Shown: positions 8,162-16,931, numbered from the stretch's first letter. The stretch: 64,000 bases of DNA from Bdellovibrionales bacterium (GCA_019750295.1 JAIEOS010000020.1:55997-119996), one strand, 5' to 3'. The notes: generated by a model not told the origin, from the letters alone. A program made the numbers and translations.

Positions 8162-9180
8162 ACTTTTCCAAAGATGATTTCGATCCGGAAATAGAACTCT
8201 AACTGGGTATCAAATTGACGGTCCCGGGGAAATGAGACTCCCGGAGAATATTCGAAGAACATATAGTTTTTATAAACGAGTTGACGATAGGTCACGTAGG
8301 CCTGGTAACTGTTCGCATGGAACGTCGACGCCGTCGTGGGGTTTAAACCATTCACTGTCGCCAGGTAAGACATGGAACGACGTTTGGAAAGTTCATGAAA
8401 AAAAGCAAAGCCATTGGTTGTTAAAAACGTATGATCCAAGTCACGATAAATGGCCTCGTTGATCAAACGGAATAAAAGCTTTTTGTTCACACTGTAATCG
8501 AGGTAGGCCGTAAAACGATCTCCCGTTCTGTCATCTGTGTCCCCAAAAAAATCGTTAATCAGAGTGAGCTTCGTGCGTCGATTGAATGCAATATCTCGAG
8601 AAAGTCGAAAATTCCCATAAGGGACAAAGCCATTGCGATATCTCGCCCCCGCCGTAAACTTACTTTTTAGACTGAGAACATCTTTAAAAAACGAGAATCC
8701 AGCTCGCGTCGCCCGATCCTGACTTCGCAGAGGGGAGTTCTGTAAGCTTCCGGTGTTTCCGCCTTGGGCTGAGTATTCGTCGACTTGCTGACCTAATTCA
8801 AACTGAACTTTTTCCTGCAATTGGGGAAGTCGCAAGCGCAAACGAACGTCGGCGTTATTTTTAAACCCCTGGTGCTCAATAACAGAGGCGGTATTTAAAA
8901 CACGCAAGTTGGTCTGGTTTCTCCCGTCGATCACTCTCTCATTCACGAAAAAAGAGTCAATCCGTTCTGCATTTTCAGTGATTTCTTCCGAAAGACCATC
9001 GTGGATGTAATCTAAAGTTTGCAGAACGGAGAGCTCTTCGTTCTTGAGCGGTACAAAATCTTGAGAATCTTCGTATTCATTAATAAAGGAGTCTAGATCT
9101 TCGGCCATCTCGGTGCGCACGGCGGCCTGCGAGTAGGAGCTCAGCGTGAAGATTAGTAAGGAATAGAAGTATTGTCCCAC
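8158..9180 (-). CDS. Predicted outer-membrane beta-barrel protein, unknown function
   Basis: The 340-residue protein has a signal peptide (MGQYFYSLLIFTLSSYSQA), an acidic N-terminal segment rich in Asp and Glu, then alternating hydrophobic/polar strands with repeated aromatic residues, ending in FRIEIIFGKV. The strand pattern suggests an outer-membrane barrel, though the last residue is not the classical Phe. I recognise no named family. It lies downstream of the nucleosidase-like gene on the same strand with a 47-base gap. Confidence 0.5.
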   Translation of the reverse strand: MGQYFYSLLIFTLSSYSQAAVRTEMAEDLDSFINEYEDSQDFVPLKNEELSVLQTLDYIHDGLSEEITENAERIDSFFVNERVIDGRNQTNLRVLNTASVIEHQGFKNNADVRLRLRLPQLQEKVQFELGQQVDEYSAQGGNTGSLQNSPLRSQDRATRAGFSFFKDVLSLKSKFTAGARYRNGFVPYGNFRLSRDIAFNRRTKLTLINDFFGDTDDRTGDRFTAYLDYSVNKKLLFRLINEAIYRDLDHTFLTTNGFAFFHELSKRRSMSYLATVNGLNPTTASTFHANSYQAYVTYRQLVYKNYMFFEYSPGVSFPRDRQFDTQLEFYFRIEIIFGKV

Positions 9181-9227
9181 AACTCGAGTATAAGGTCTCA
9201 GAGGAAGAAAAACATTATAAAAACAAT

Positions 9228-9905
9228 TTAAAGGCTGGGTGTAGAGACGAGTTGAGCAAGAACAACGGAAAGATTATGAGAAATAACTTTAATATTTTTC
9301 CGGAAGTCCGTGTTCGCAGAGCTTGTAGCGCTATCGGTAATTCCGCGCAATTCGACAAAAGGAATCTGATTAAAAGCGCAGGCTCTCGCGCCTCCCGCCC
9401 CTTCCCACCCCACAGCTATACATCCCGAGGATTGGGCGAGCTCGTCGCGACGCTCACGAGAGATAATGTCCTCATCTCCGCTCGCGATGGCCCCTAAATG
9501 GATCCTAAAACCCGCATAGCTCATGCTCTGGAGTTTATCTAAAAGAAAGCTCGCCCCTGGAAATTCTGGAGATGGTTTTTGAATAAATCTTAATTTGAAA
9601 TCATGTTCAATCGTGCGAGTGGCCCCGATGATATCACCAACATCGGTCGCGTCACTCAAACTCCCCGCGCCGCCACAGCAAAGCACAGCTGAGATCTTTT
9701 GAGGGAAATGATCAATGGCATACTGAGTTTGTAAGGCAAACTGGGTTTTTCCATGGCCGCCGATGGAAAGGCAAAGCCCCAACTCTTTAAAAAAAGTGGC
9801 CGGAAGCTTTCCTAACTGGGTCTCTTCCGAGGAGAAACTGGTCCTAAGGGCCAGTGCGAGCTCGTCATATTCAATTCGAAGTGGAGTCAGAGCGATAAAA
9901 GCCAT
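9228..9905 (-). CDS. Nucleoside phosphorylase / MTA-SAH nucleosidase superfamily protein
   Basis: The 225-residue protein has the superfamily layout: ISAVLCCGGAGSLSD (phosphate/ribose-binding glycine turn), GDIIGATRTIEHDF, then GCIAVGWEGAGGARACAF and FVELRGITDSA, the region where family members carry the Glu that binds ribose and the catalytic Asp (ITDSA). The expected reaction is cleavage of the N-glycosidic bond of a purine nucleoside or 5'-methylthioadenosine-type substrate. The exact substrate is unclear, and the consensus MEMEGA is replaced by WEGAGG. It begins three bases after the stop of the HTH/membrane gene. Confidence 0.65.
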   Translation of the reverse strand: MAFIALTPLRIEYDELALALRTSFSSEETQLGKLPATFFKELGLCLSIGGHGKTQFALQTQYAIDHFPQKISAVLCCGGAGSLSDATDVGDIIGATRTIEHDFKLRFIQKPSPEFPGASFLLDKLQSMSYAGFRIHLGAIASGDEDIISRERRDELAQSSGCIAVGWEGAGGARACAFNQIPFVELRGITDSATSSANTDFRKNIKVISHNLSVVLAQLVSTPSL

Positions 9906-9908
9906 AAA

Positions 9909-10433
9909 TTACTTTAAGTACATTAGGTAAAGCCCAGCCGACAGGATCAATAGTAAGGATAATCCTTGAAGAGCTAAAACGCGAACCAATATCTTGTTTC
10001 GCAGCTCTAATTGCACCGAGCGACTCACATCTCTGCGAAGTTCCCATGAAAGTTTATTTTTAATATCTGTCAGCTCTAAATCCGACATCTTCGGTTGAGA
10101 CACGCCTGCTAGCCAAAAGTAAGGATGAGCTTCCGGATGCTTTTCGTGGAGAGTTAAAAACCAACTTAAAGAGCGGTAAATATGGGGAGGAGCTTCGTCT
10201 CCATGCTTTGTCCATCGAGTCCATGCCGACGGATCCACCATTAAAAGCTGGGATATTTTGCGCTGACTGAGGCCGAGCCTTTGCCGGATGCCTTCAAGAT
10301 CTCCCCACTTCTCTTTAATCAACGTGATTTCTGCGGAATACTTCATCCTTTGTGAGCTTTGGGCTCTTTTGGAGGTCTCTAAAGGCTTCACCAGTTTAAG
10401 CCGATCATTTTCCGTGTTGTTTTCCAGATCCAT
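9909..10433 (-). CDS. HTH protein with C-terminal membrane anchor
   Basis: I chose the ATG at 10433 because AGAGGTG precedes it; the longer frame to 10541 runs through AT-rich non-coding sequence. The 174-residue protein has a helix-turn-helix with GDLEGIRQRLGLSQRKISQLL followed by DPSAWTRWTK, as in Cro/CI-type regulators that recognise an operator. It ends with one transmembrane helix (VLALQGLSLLLILSAGLYLMYL). A DNA-binding domain tied to the membrane is unusual. It may regulate its own promoter in the AT-rich upstream region, or act on the nucleosidase-like gene it shares a transcript with. Confidence 0.55.
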   Translation of the reverse strand: MDLENNTENDRLKLVKPLETSKRAQSSQRMKYSAEITLIKEKWGDLEGIRQRLGLSQRKISQLLMVDPSAWTRWTKHGDEAPPHIYRSLSWFLTLHEKHPEAHPYFWLAGVSQPKMSDLELTDIKNKLSWELRRDVSRSVQLELRNKILVRVLALQGLSLLLILSAGLYLMYLK

Positions 10434-10764
10434 ATAAACACCTCTTTTGACGTTGTATATTACAATTAATATATTGTTAAATAGAATATAAGTAGTTGTA
10501 AAATACAAAATGGGGATCCTTGGAAAAGTTATGCAAAACATTAAGGATCTGAAATAATTCTAAATAAGCTGGAATTCAGATCCTTCCCGAAGTTTAAAGA
10601 TCTAAATTTACACTTATAGTTATAATATTAAGTATTAAGTAATTGATATTATTAGGTAATATTAAATAACGAGTTTGGACCTCTTAAAATGGCCTCTACG
10701 GCGCGAGAGGTTGGGGGGATGTCTAGGTATGGCTTTTTTCGATTTTGAAAAGCTTAATTTTTAA
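10434..10764. other. AT-rich intergenic region with inverted repeats
   Basis: About 330 bases with no convincing gene. It is clearly more AT-rich than the flanks. It holds a perfect 11-base inverted repeat (annotated separately) and two copies of the self-complementary octamer TAATATTA at 10623-10630 and 10657-10664. It should contain the promoter of the HTH gene that reads leftward from 10433 and the 3' end of the leftward transcript of the secreted protein gene at 10765. Confidence 0.5.
10543..10585. repeat. Perfect 11-bp inverted repeat
   Basis: AAGGATCTGAA at 10543-10553 is repeated in exact reverse complement at 10575-10585, with a 21-base spacer. No T-run follows on either strand, so a simple intrinsic terminator is unlikely. 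Its position 110 bases upstream of the HTH gene makes an operator or RNA stem possible. Confidence 0.45.
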
Positions 10765-11313
10765 TCAGGACATGGGGTACGGAATCCAGTACCGAACCAA
10801 GGTTTTTCCACTCAAGCACTGTTGCGTACCCCGTTGCTCAAAGATCATGGTGGTTCCGATCATTCGCACCACCACAGTTTTTTGGTCCACCCCGAGAGCT
10901 TCGTAAGCGCCTCGATCCATGGTGGTTCTCGAACCTTCAAAGGAGTAGATTCCGGCATTCCCGAACGGTTTATAGAGGCCTTCGCTTTTGACCGGACTTC
11001 CGCAATAATATTGATTGTCGTCCCCGTCTATTCTTTGGAACTGGGAGTACTCCTCTTTACAGCCAACGCCGGCAAAAAACTCGGAGGAATACGTTCCATT
11101 TTGCAGGCGTAAAATCGTCGAGAAGTAATGGCTATTGCCGCCCGATTGGGCGAGGTTTTTCACTTGGTCCTCAGGAAGATGAAGATCGCAACCGGAGACC
11201 ACTTCGATCCACACTCCTTCGATAGATGGAGGTGATGAAGCATCGGACTGAGCGATACTGGATGATAATAAGAAAACAAATCCCAAAAACGTTCCCAAAA
11301 CAATTTGACCCAT
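10765..11313 (-). CDS. Secreted protein of unknown function
   Basis: Started at ATG 11313, the protein is 182 residues with a signal peptide (MGQIVLGTFLGFVFLLSSSIAQS). The mature part carries several cysteines (SGCDL, GVGCKEE, QYYCGSP and QQCLSG), suggesting disulfides, and begins with EGVWIEVVSGC, which resembles lipocalin-like or META-like small secreted domains without a firm match. It is divergent from the recombinase gene at 11426. Confidence 0.5.
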   Translation of the reverse strand: MGQIVLGTFLGFVFLLSSSIAQSDASSPPSIEGVWIEVVSGCDLHLPEDQVKNLAQSGGNSHYFSTILRLQNGTYSSEFFAGVGCKEEYSQFQRIDGDDNQYYCGSPVKSEGLYKPFGNAGIYSFEGSRTTMDRGAYEALGVDQKTVVVRMIGTTMIFEQRGTQQCLSGKTLVRYWIPYPMS

Positions 11314-11425
11314 GTCAGCGGTATCCAACGGCATTTCTAAAAAGGCAATCTCGTCTCGATAGATTATAAAACTAACACTCTCAAAAGTAGTTGCAGGACC
11401 CCGACGCCCTCCCTATCCTAAGGGG

Positions 11426-11956
11426 GTGTCCAGTCGCTATTCCCTCAATAAAAACAAATATCTCCTCGATCCTGAATACGATCATCTCGAAATGCTTCTC
11501 ACCCGTTATCGCAAGGACGAGCCGCGAAATTGCCTAGCCATCCATTTGGCTTTAAAGACCGGAGCCCGGGCCCAGGAGCTCCTCAACGTCAAGAAGTCGG
11601 ATCTCAACCCCTACGATCAGTCGGTGTTTATCACGGGCCTCAAAGGTTCTGACGACCGCGAACTACCGATTGATCCGATGCTCTTTGAGCAAGTGGAAGA
11701 GTACGCGCACAAGAAAAAGCCCGAAGAGTTTTTGTTCGATATCACCTATCATCGCTTGCGACAAATCTGGTGCGATTACCGACCGGTGGCCAAAAAGTTC
11801 CATTGCCTGCGCCATACTTTTGCCATTCGATTGTACAAAAAAACGAAGGATATTCGATTGCTTCAGGTCGCACTGGGTCATAGAAATATTACAAATACCA
11901 TGATCTACGCCGACTATGTGTATTCGCAGACCGAACTTCGCCGCTTAATCTTATAA
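11426..11956 (+). CDS. Solitary tyrosine recombinase catalytic domain
   Basis: The 176-residue protein starts at GTG 11426. It contains the phage-integrase catalytic set: Arg48 in GARAQEL, Lys73 in GLKGS, His126-x-x-Arg129 in FHCLRHTF, His152 in LGHRN and the nucleophile Tyr161 in TMIYADY. The N-terminal SAM-like core-binding domain of XerC/D and most integrases is essentially missing: the catalytic Arg lies only 48 residues from the start. All catalytic residues are intact. It may be a minimal recombinase, a remnant of a mobile element, or part of a split system. It ends 62 bases before rpmF. Confidence 0.8.
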   Translation: MSSRYSLNKNKYLLDPEYDHLEMLLTRYRKDEPRNCLAIHLALKTGARAQELLNVKKSDLNPYDQSVFITGLKGSDDRELPIDPMLFEQVEEYAHKKKPEEFLFDITYHRLRQIWCDYRPVAKKFHCLRHTFAIRLYKKTKDIRLLQVALGHRNITNTMIYADYVYSQTELRRLIL

Positions 11957-11962
11957 TATTAG

Positions 11963-11990
11963 TTGATTTTCCTGGGAAATTTTATATTTT
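11963..11990 (+). promoter_or_regulatory. Candidate promoter for rpmF
   Basis: TTGATT at 11963-11968 and TATTTT at 11985-11990 are separated by 16 bases. This would start transcription a few bases before the rpmF ribosome-binding site. It is a weak match and no experiment supports it. Confidence 0.35.
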
Positions 11991-12018
11991 AGCACCTCAA
12001 TTTCAAACAGAGGTAACT

Positions 12019-12198
12019 ATGGCAACGCCCAAGAAACGCATGAGCCGTTCAAAAACTGGAATGAGAAGAGCACACGATGCATTAGTGCCGACAACCGTAA
12101 TCGCGTGCAAGAACTGCAGTGCAACGGTGAAGCCTCATCATGTTTGCCCTTCATGTGGATACTATAAAGGTAAAGAAGTCGTCACCGCTCAAGCGTAA
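12019..12198 (+). CDS. rpmF: 50S ribosomal protein L32
   Basis: The 59-residue protein begins [19 protein letters not shown], the hallmark of L32, and has the zinc-binding CKNCS and CPSCGYYKG motifs (four cysteines) of the zinc-containing form. It is a structural component of the large ribosomal subunit. AGAGG precedes the ATG by about five bases. The fatty-acid cluster follows 14 bases later, the classical rpmF-fab arrangement, but plsX, which usually sits between rpmF and fabH, is absent here. Confidence 0.95.
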   Translation: MATPKKRMSRSKTGMRRAHDALVPTTVIACKNCSATVKPHHVCPSCGYYKGKEVVTAQA

Positions 12199-12212
12199 GC
12201 GATTCACCCTTC

Positions 12213-13199
12213 ATGTATAGATCCTACATCTCAGGTACCGGAAGTTTTCTTCCGGAAAAAAAACTAACTAACTACGATCTAGAAAAAATCATGGAGACAT
12301 CCCATGACTGGATCGTCGAGCGAACAGGGATCGAAGCCCGACGTATCGCCGCTCCTGGGATTGGTCCAAGTGATCTTGCTCTCAACGCCACCCGCGCCGC
12401 TCTGGAACAGGCGGGTTTAAAGCCAGAAGATTTAGACATGATTATTTTCGGAACATTAACGTCCGACTACATCATGCCCAGTGCTGCGTGCGAACTGCAG
12501 CGCAAACTCGGAGCTCGAAACGTCATGTCTTTTGATTTGTCTGCGGCCTGTTCCGGTTTTGTCTACGGAGTTTCCGTGGCTGATCAATTCATTAAAACCG
12601 GACAGTATAAAAATGTTCTCGTCGTCGGCGCCGAGGTTCTGCACAATTTGGTGAACTACCAAGATCGTCAAACCGCGATTCTTTTTGGAGATGCTGCGGG
12701 CTGTGCGATTTTGAGCCGTGCACCTGAGAAGAGCCAAAGCCAAATCCTCAGTACACATATGTTTGCGGAAGGCGAGCTGGCAGATCTTCTTGTGATCCCT
12801 GCGGGCGGATCGAAAACTCCGACCACCAAAGAGACCCTTGATCAGCGTCTGGGATTTGTGACGATGAAAGGGCGCGAAATTTTTAAACATGCCGTTCGCA
12901 CCATGTCTTCCTGCTGCCAGATTGCCCTTGATCATAACAAAATGGGCAAGGACGAAGTCCAATGGGTGATTCCGCACCAAGCGAACACTCGAATTATCGA
13001 AGCTGTGGCCAAACACTTTGATATCTCCATGGATAAAGTCATTTTAAAAATTGCGGATATGGGTAACACATCTGCCGCTACAGTTCCTGTAGCTCTCGAT
13101 ACGGCTGTTCGTGATGGTCGAATTCAGCGCGGTGACGTGGTTCTTCTCACCGCCTTTGGCGCTGGCCTGACGAGTGGCAGCGTCCTTATGAGGTTCTAA
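12213..13199 (+). CDS. fabH: Beta-ketoacyl-ACP synthase III
   Basis: The 328-residue condensing enzyme starts type II fatty-acid synthesis by joining acetyl-CoA (or a similar primer) to malonyl-ACP. It carries the catalytic Cys in DLSAACSGFVYG, His in WVIPHQANTRI and Asn in MGNTSAAT, the complete Cys-His-Asn triad, and the length fits FabH. It is the first gene of the rpmF-linked cluster and is followed after one base by fabD. Confidence 0.95.
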   Translation: MYRSYISGTGSFLPEKKLTNYDLEKIMETSHDWIVERTGIEARRIAAPGIGPSDLALNATRAALEQAGLKPEDLDMIIFGTLTSDYIMPSAACELQRKLGARNVMSFDLSAACSGFVYGVSVADQFIKTGQYKNVLVVGAEVLHNLVNYQDRQTAILFGDAAGCAILSRAPEKSQSQILSTHMFAEGELADLLVIPAGGSKTPTTKETLDQRLGFVTMKGREIFKHAVRTMSSCCQIALDHNKMGKDEVQWVIPHQANTRIIEAVAKHFDISMDKVILKIADMGNTSAATVPVALDTAVRDGRIQRGDVVLLTAFGAGLTSGSVLMRF

Positions 13200-13200
13200 T

Positions 13201-14172
13201 ATGTCATTTCATTTTTTGTTTCCGGGCCAAGGCAGTCAGCACGTGGGCATGGGAAAGTTTCTCTGCGAAGAATTCTCTGTGGCTCGTAATGTTTTTGAAG
13301 AGGCCTCGGATGCCATTCACGTCGATCTCAAAAAAATGTGCTTCGAAGGGGATGAGGCGACTTTAGCGCTCACCCATAACACTCAGCCCGCTCTTCTCAC
13401 CACTTCGGTGGCCACGTTTCAAGTTTTAAAATCCATTCGCGAAATGCGTGTGGAACTGAGTGCGGGCCATTCTGTGGGCGAATACGCCGCTTTAGTGACT
13501 GCGGGGACGATGTCTTTATCCGACGGTGTAAAAGCTGTGCGCTTTCGCGGCCAGGCCATGCAAGAGGCTGTACCCGTGGGCAAAGGTGGAATGTTAGCTG
13601 TGATGGGCCTACTTCCCGAAGAGGTCGAAAAAGTGTGTCAGTGGGCGATGCAGGAGTCGAAGCTAAGTCCGCTGGAGCCGGCCAACTTCAATGCTCCTGA
13701 TCAGACAGTTGTCAGTGGCTCGGCTGAAATTTGCGAATGGCTCCGAGCGAATTTTAATGCGGAAAAATTGCAGATCAATAAACGAGTGAAGTTTATCCCG
13801 CTGAAGGTCTCAGCTCCATTCCACTGCTCTTTGATGAAGCCGGCCGAAGAGAAAATGGCCACTTTCCTAAAAGATATTTCATTTGCTCAGTCCCTTTGGC
13901 CCATCGTTCAAAATTTTACCGCAAAGCCGGTGATGTCTCCGGAAGACTTAAAGCAAAACATCATTCGTCAGGTGACCGGTTCTGTCCGCTGGACTCAAAG
14001 CCTAGAGTACATGCGCACTCATGGATCCCAGCCTTATGTCGAATGCGGTTCCGGAAAAGTTCTCGCGGGTCTTTTAAAGAAAACGAATCCCGACGGCATC
14101 ATCTTTAACATCAATTCTATCGAAGATATTAAATTATTTGAAACTGCACCCCTGGTTTCGGGCGGAGGCTAA
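13201..14172 (+). CDS. fabD: Malonyl-CoA:ACP transacylase
   Basis: The 323-residue protein starts with FLFPGQGSQHVGMGKFL, the transacylase signature, and has the active-site Ser in GHSVGEYAALV and the later SAPFHCSLM segment with the catalytic His. It transfers malonyl groups from CoA to acyl carrier protein for fatty-acid elongation. It sits between fabH and fabG with gaps of one and two bases. Confidence 0.95.
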   Translation: MSFHFLFPGQGSQHVGMGKFLCEEFSVARNVFEEASDAIHVDLKKMCFEGDEATLALTHNTQPALLTTSVATFQVLKSIREMRVELSAGHSVGEYAALVTAGTMSLSDGVKAVRFRGQAMQEAVPVGKGGMLAVMGLLPEEVEKVCQWAMQESKLSPLEPANFNAPDQTVVSGSAEICEWLRANFNAEKLQINKRVKFIPLKVSAPFHCSLMKPAEEKMATFLKDISFAQSLWPIVQNFTAKPVMSPEDLKQNIIRQVTGSVRWTQSLEYMRTHGSQPYVECGSGKVLAGLLKKTNPDGIIFNINSIEDIKLFETAPLVSGGG

Positions 14173-14174
14173 AA

Positions 14175-14915
14175 ATGGGATCACTCACAGGCAAAAAAAT
14201 TATTGTCACCGGAAGTAGCCGAGGCATTGGCGCAGGTATCGCGAAACATCTTGCCGAAGAAGGCGCTGCGGTCGCGGTCACCTATTCCGCTTCTGAGTCG
14301 CAAGCGCAAGAGGTTTTGAAGTCCCTCCCCGGCTCCGGGCATATCCTTTTACCTCTTAAAGTGGATGATGAGCTCTCCGTACAAACAGCGTTTGATCAAG
14401 CCGTCGAAGCGTTTGGAACCATTGATGGACTCGTGAATAACGCAGGCATCACGAAAGATCAGCTTCTTCTCCGCATGAAGACCGAAGATTTCACTCAAGT
14501 GATTCGCACCAATCTGACAGGTACATTTCTCTGCACGAAGGTGGCCGTTAAATTGATGATGAAAGCGCGCAGCGGGAGCATCGTAAATATCACAAGTGTG
14601 ATCGGGCAAACCGGTAATGCTGGCCAAGCCAACTATGCGGCCAGTAAGGCCGGTGTCGAAGGGTTTTCGAAATCGATTGCTCAAGAAGTGGGCTCGCGTC
14701 ACATTCGTGTCAATTGCATCGCGCCGGGATTTATTGTGACCGATATGACAGATAAATTAACGCCTGAACAGAAAGAGGGCATTTTGCGCAAGGTCCCGTT
14801 GCAAGACCTTGGAAAAACAGAGGATATCGCATATGCTGTGGCGTTCCTACTGAGTGATAAAGCTAGATATATCACCGGACATACATTAAGTGTGAACGGT
14901 GGACTATACATGTAG
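14175..14915 (+). CDS. fabG: 3-oxoacyl-ACP reductase
   Basis: The 246-residue short-chain dehydrogenase has the NADPH-binding GSSRGIGAGIA motif, the NNAGI motif, the catalytic Ser in NITSV and the Tyr-x-x-x-Lys in NYAASKAG. The end matches FabG (SVNGGLYM). It reduces beta-ketoacyl-ACP during elongation. The clustering with fabD and acpP makes this identity firm among the many short-chain dehydrogenases. Confidence 0.95.
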   Translation: MGSLTGKKIIVTGSSRGIGAGIAKHLAEEGAAVAVTYSASESQAQEVLKSLPGSGHILLPLKVDDELSVQTAFDQAVEAFGTIDGLVNNAGITKDQLLLRMKTEDFTQVIRTNLTGTFLCTKVAVKLMMKARSGSIVNITSVIGQTGNAGQANYAASKAGVEGFSKSIAQEVGSRHIRVNCIAPGFIVTDMTDKLTPEQKEGILRKVPLQDLGKTEDIAYAVAFLLSDKARYITGHTLSVNGGLYM

Positions 14916-14970
14916 TTTATACAAAGTATTTTTTAATAAAATAATTAGGTAATTGACGAAGGAGTCATAA

Positions 14971-15207
14971 ATGGAAGTTCCTGCAAAGATTAAAGAAGTG
15001 ATCGTAGAACAACTCGGTGTAGACGCTGAACGCGTTAAATCCGAAGCTTCATTTATCGATGATCTAGGTGCAGACAGTCTCGACATCGTTGAGCTTGTTA
15101 TGGCGATGGAAGAAGAATTCAACATCGAAATTCCTGACGAAGAGGCTGAGAAGCTTAAGACCGTCAACGACGTTGTTTCTTATTTAAAAACTAAAGGTAA
15201 AGCTTAA
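14971..15207 (+). CDS. acpP: Acyl carrier protein
   Basis: The 78-residue acidic protein carries the phosphopantetheine attachment site Ser36 in [12 protein letters not shown] and the usual four-helix pattern. It carries growing fatty acyl chains between the Fab enzymes. GAAGGAG precedes the ATG, and the 55-base AT-rich gap after fabG could hold a separate promoter, in keeping with the high demand for this protein. Confidence 0.97.
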   Translation: MEVPAKIKEVIVEQLGVDAERVKSEASFIDDLGADSLDIVELVMAMEEEFNIEIPDEEAEKLKTVNDVVSYLKTKGKA

Positions 15208-15221
15208 TCCTCGAGATCCCC

Positions 15222-16490
15222 GTGAGCGTGTTTACAAGACCCATCACTGCAGAAAGACGAGTTGTCGTTACCGGAATGGGGATCATTTCTCCTTTAGGCC
15301 TTACCATTGATGAGAACTGGAATTCCTTAATGGAAGGAAAGTCCGGCGTCGGACTCATCAGCCAATTTGATTCCGAAAAATTCGACGTGAAGATTGCGGG
15401 CGAGGTGAAAAACTTCGACCCCAATACCATCATCGAGAAAAAAGAACAGAAAAAAATGGATCGCTTTGTTCAGTTCTCTCTGCATGCGACGGAACATGCG
15501 ATCAAAGACAGCGGACTTAAGTTTGCGGAGGACGAGGTTCTTCGCGCGCGCACGGGAGTGATCGTGGGCGTGGGAATCGGTGGCCTTCAATCCATCGAAG
15601 ATCAAACGGAAGTTTATCTCAATCGCGGTCCAAGTCGCATTACGCCTTTCTTTATTCCTCAAGTGATTATCAACATGGCCTCGGGACATATTTCTATCCG
15701 TCACGGATTGCGTGGCCCTAATTTCGCGGTCACTTCGGCCTGTGCTACGGGCGCTCACTCCATTGGTGAAGCGGCCAAGTACATTCGCGAAGGAACTTGT
15801 GATGTGATGATTGCTGGCGGAGTGGAAGCGGCGGTCACTCGCCTTGCCGTGGCGGGTTTCTCTTCCATGCGCGCATTATCAACGCGCAACGATCAGCCTT
15901 CCAAAGCCAGTCGGCCCTTTGATCGCAATCGCGATGGTTTCGTTTTAAGCGAAGGTGGAGCTGTACTCATTTTAGAAGATTATGAGCATGCCTCTCGACG
16001 GGGCGCTAAAATCTACGCCGAACTTACCGGTTATGGCGTGTCGTCAGATGCGTATCATATGACCAACCCTGCGCCTCAAGGCGAAGGCGCGGCGCTGGCG
16101 ATGAAGATGGCCCTTAAAGGGGCGAGATTAAGCCCGGAATCCATCGATTACATTAATGCCCATGGAACCAGCACTCCCGTGGGAGATGGGCTAGAAACCG
16201 CGGCCATAAAGCACGTTTTTGGCGACCATGCGAAAAAACTCTTGGTGAGCAGTACGAAAAGTATGACGGGTCACACTTTAGGTGGCGCTGGAGCTATCGA
16301 GAGCGTTTATTGTTTATTGGCCCTCAAACATCAAATTGCACCTCCGACCATTAACCTTGATGATCCGTCGGATGACTGCGATTTAGACTATGTGCCTCAC
16401 CGACCGAGACCACATAAAATGCAGCACGTGCTCAATAACAGTTTCGGGTTTGGTGGCACGAACGCCTGTGTGATATTCTCGAAAATATGA
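15222..16490 (+). CDS. fabF: Beta-ketoacyl-ACP synthase II
   Basis: The 422-residue elongating condensing enzyme has VVVTGMGIISPLG at the start, the catalytic Cys in TSACATGAHS, His in NAHGTSTPVGD and His in STKSMTGHTLGGAG. It extends acyl-ACP chains by two carbons from malonyl-ACP. It starts at GTG 15222, 14 bases after acpP, and its end overlaps the rpiB start by four bases. Confidence 0.95.
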   Translation: MSVFTRPITAERRVVVTGMGIISPLGLTIDENWNSLMEGKSGVGLISQFDSEKFDVKIAGEVKNFDPNTIIEKKEQKKMDRFVQFSLHATEHAIKDSGLKFAEDEVLRARTGVIVGVGIGGLQSIEDQTEVYLNRGPSRITPFFIPQVIINMASGHISIRHGLRGPNFAVTSACATGAHSIGEAAKYIREGTCDVMIAGGVEAAVTRLAVAGFSSMRALSTRNDQPSKASRPFDRNRDGFVLSEGGAVLILEDYEHASRRGAKIYAELTGYGVSSDAYHMTNPAPQGEGAALAMKMALKGARLSPESIDYINAHGTSTPVGDGLETAAIKHVFGDHAKKLLVSSTKSMTGHTLGGAGAIESVYCLLALKHQIAPPTINLDDPSDDCDLDYVPHRPRPHKMQHVLNNSFGFGGTNACVIFSKI

Positions 16491-16906
16491 AGATACTCAT
16501 CGCCTCTGATCACGCTGGATTCTCTCTTAAAAATAAAATTATCGAAAAGCGAGATCATGAATGGATTGATCTTGGTCCACAAAACGAAGACCGAGTGGAT
16601 TATCCAGACTTTGCGGATCAACTCGCTCAAACGCTAAAACCGGGGCAATTTGGAGTTTTAATCTGTGGCTCGGGCCAAGGAATGTGCATGCGAGCCAATC
16701 GTTATTCTCATATCCGAGCGGCTTTATGCTGGTCGAAAGAGTCGGCAGAATTAGCTCGCCGCCACAACGACGCCAACGTCGTTTGCCTCGGGGCCCGTCT
16801 GCTCGCCGAAGACACTGTTTTTGAAATTTTAGATATATTTTTCAAGAGCCCTTTTGAAGGTGGCCGTCACGCGGATCGTGTGGAAAAATTATCAAAATCG
16901 ACGTAA
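16487..16906 (+). CDS. rpiB: Ribose-5-phosphate isomerase B
   Basis: The 139-residue protein starts MKILIASDHAGFSLK and has the active-site Cys region LICGSGQGMCMRANRY and ARRHNDANVVCLGAR, typical of RpiB/LacAB. It interconverts ribulose 5-phosphate and ribose 5-phosphate in the pentose phosphate pathway. The ATGA overlap with fabF implies translational coupling. glyA follows 25 bases later, a pairing common in many bacteria. Confidence 0.92.
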   Translation: MKILIASDHAGFSLKNKIIEKRDHEWIDLGPQNEDRVDYPDFADQLAQTLKPGQFGVLICGSGQGMCMRANRYSHIRAALCWSKESAELARRHNDANVVCLGARLLAEDTVFEILDIFFKSPFEGGRHADRVEKLSKST

Positions 16907-16931
16907 TACACTTTAAAAAAAGTAGGTCCTT

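Noticed and set aside
12456..13016. 186-residue minus-strand reading frame
   Set aside because: Lies wholly inside fabH, whose catalytic motifs are intact; the antisense frame shows no recognisable domain.
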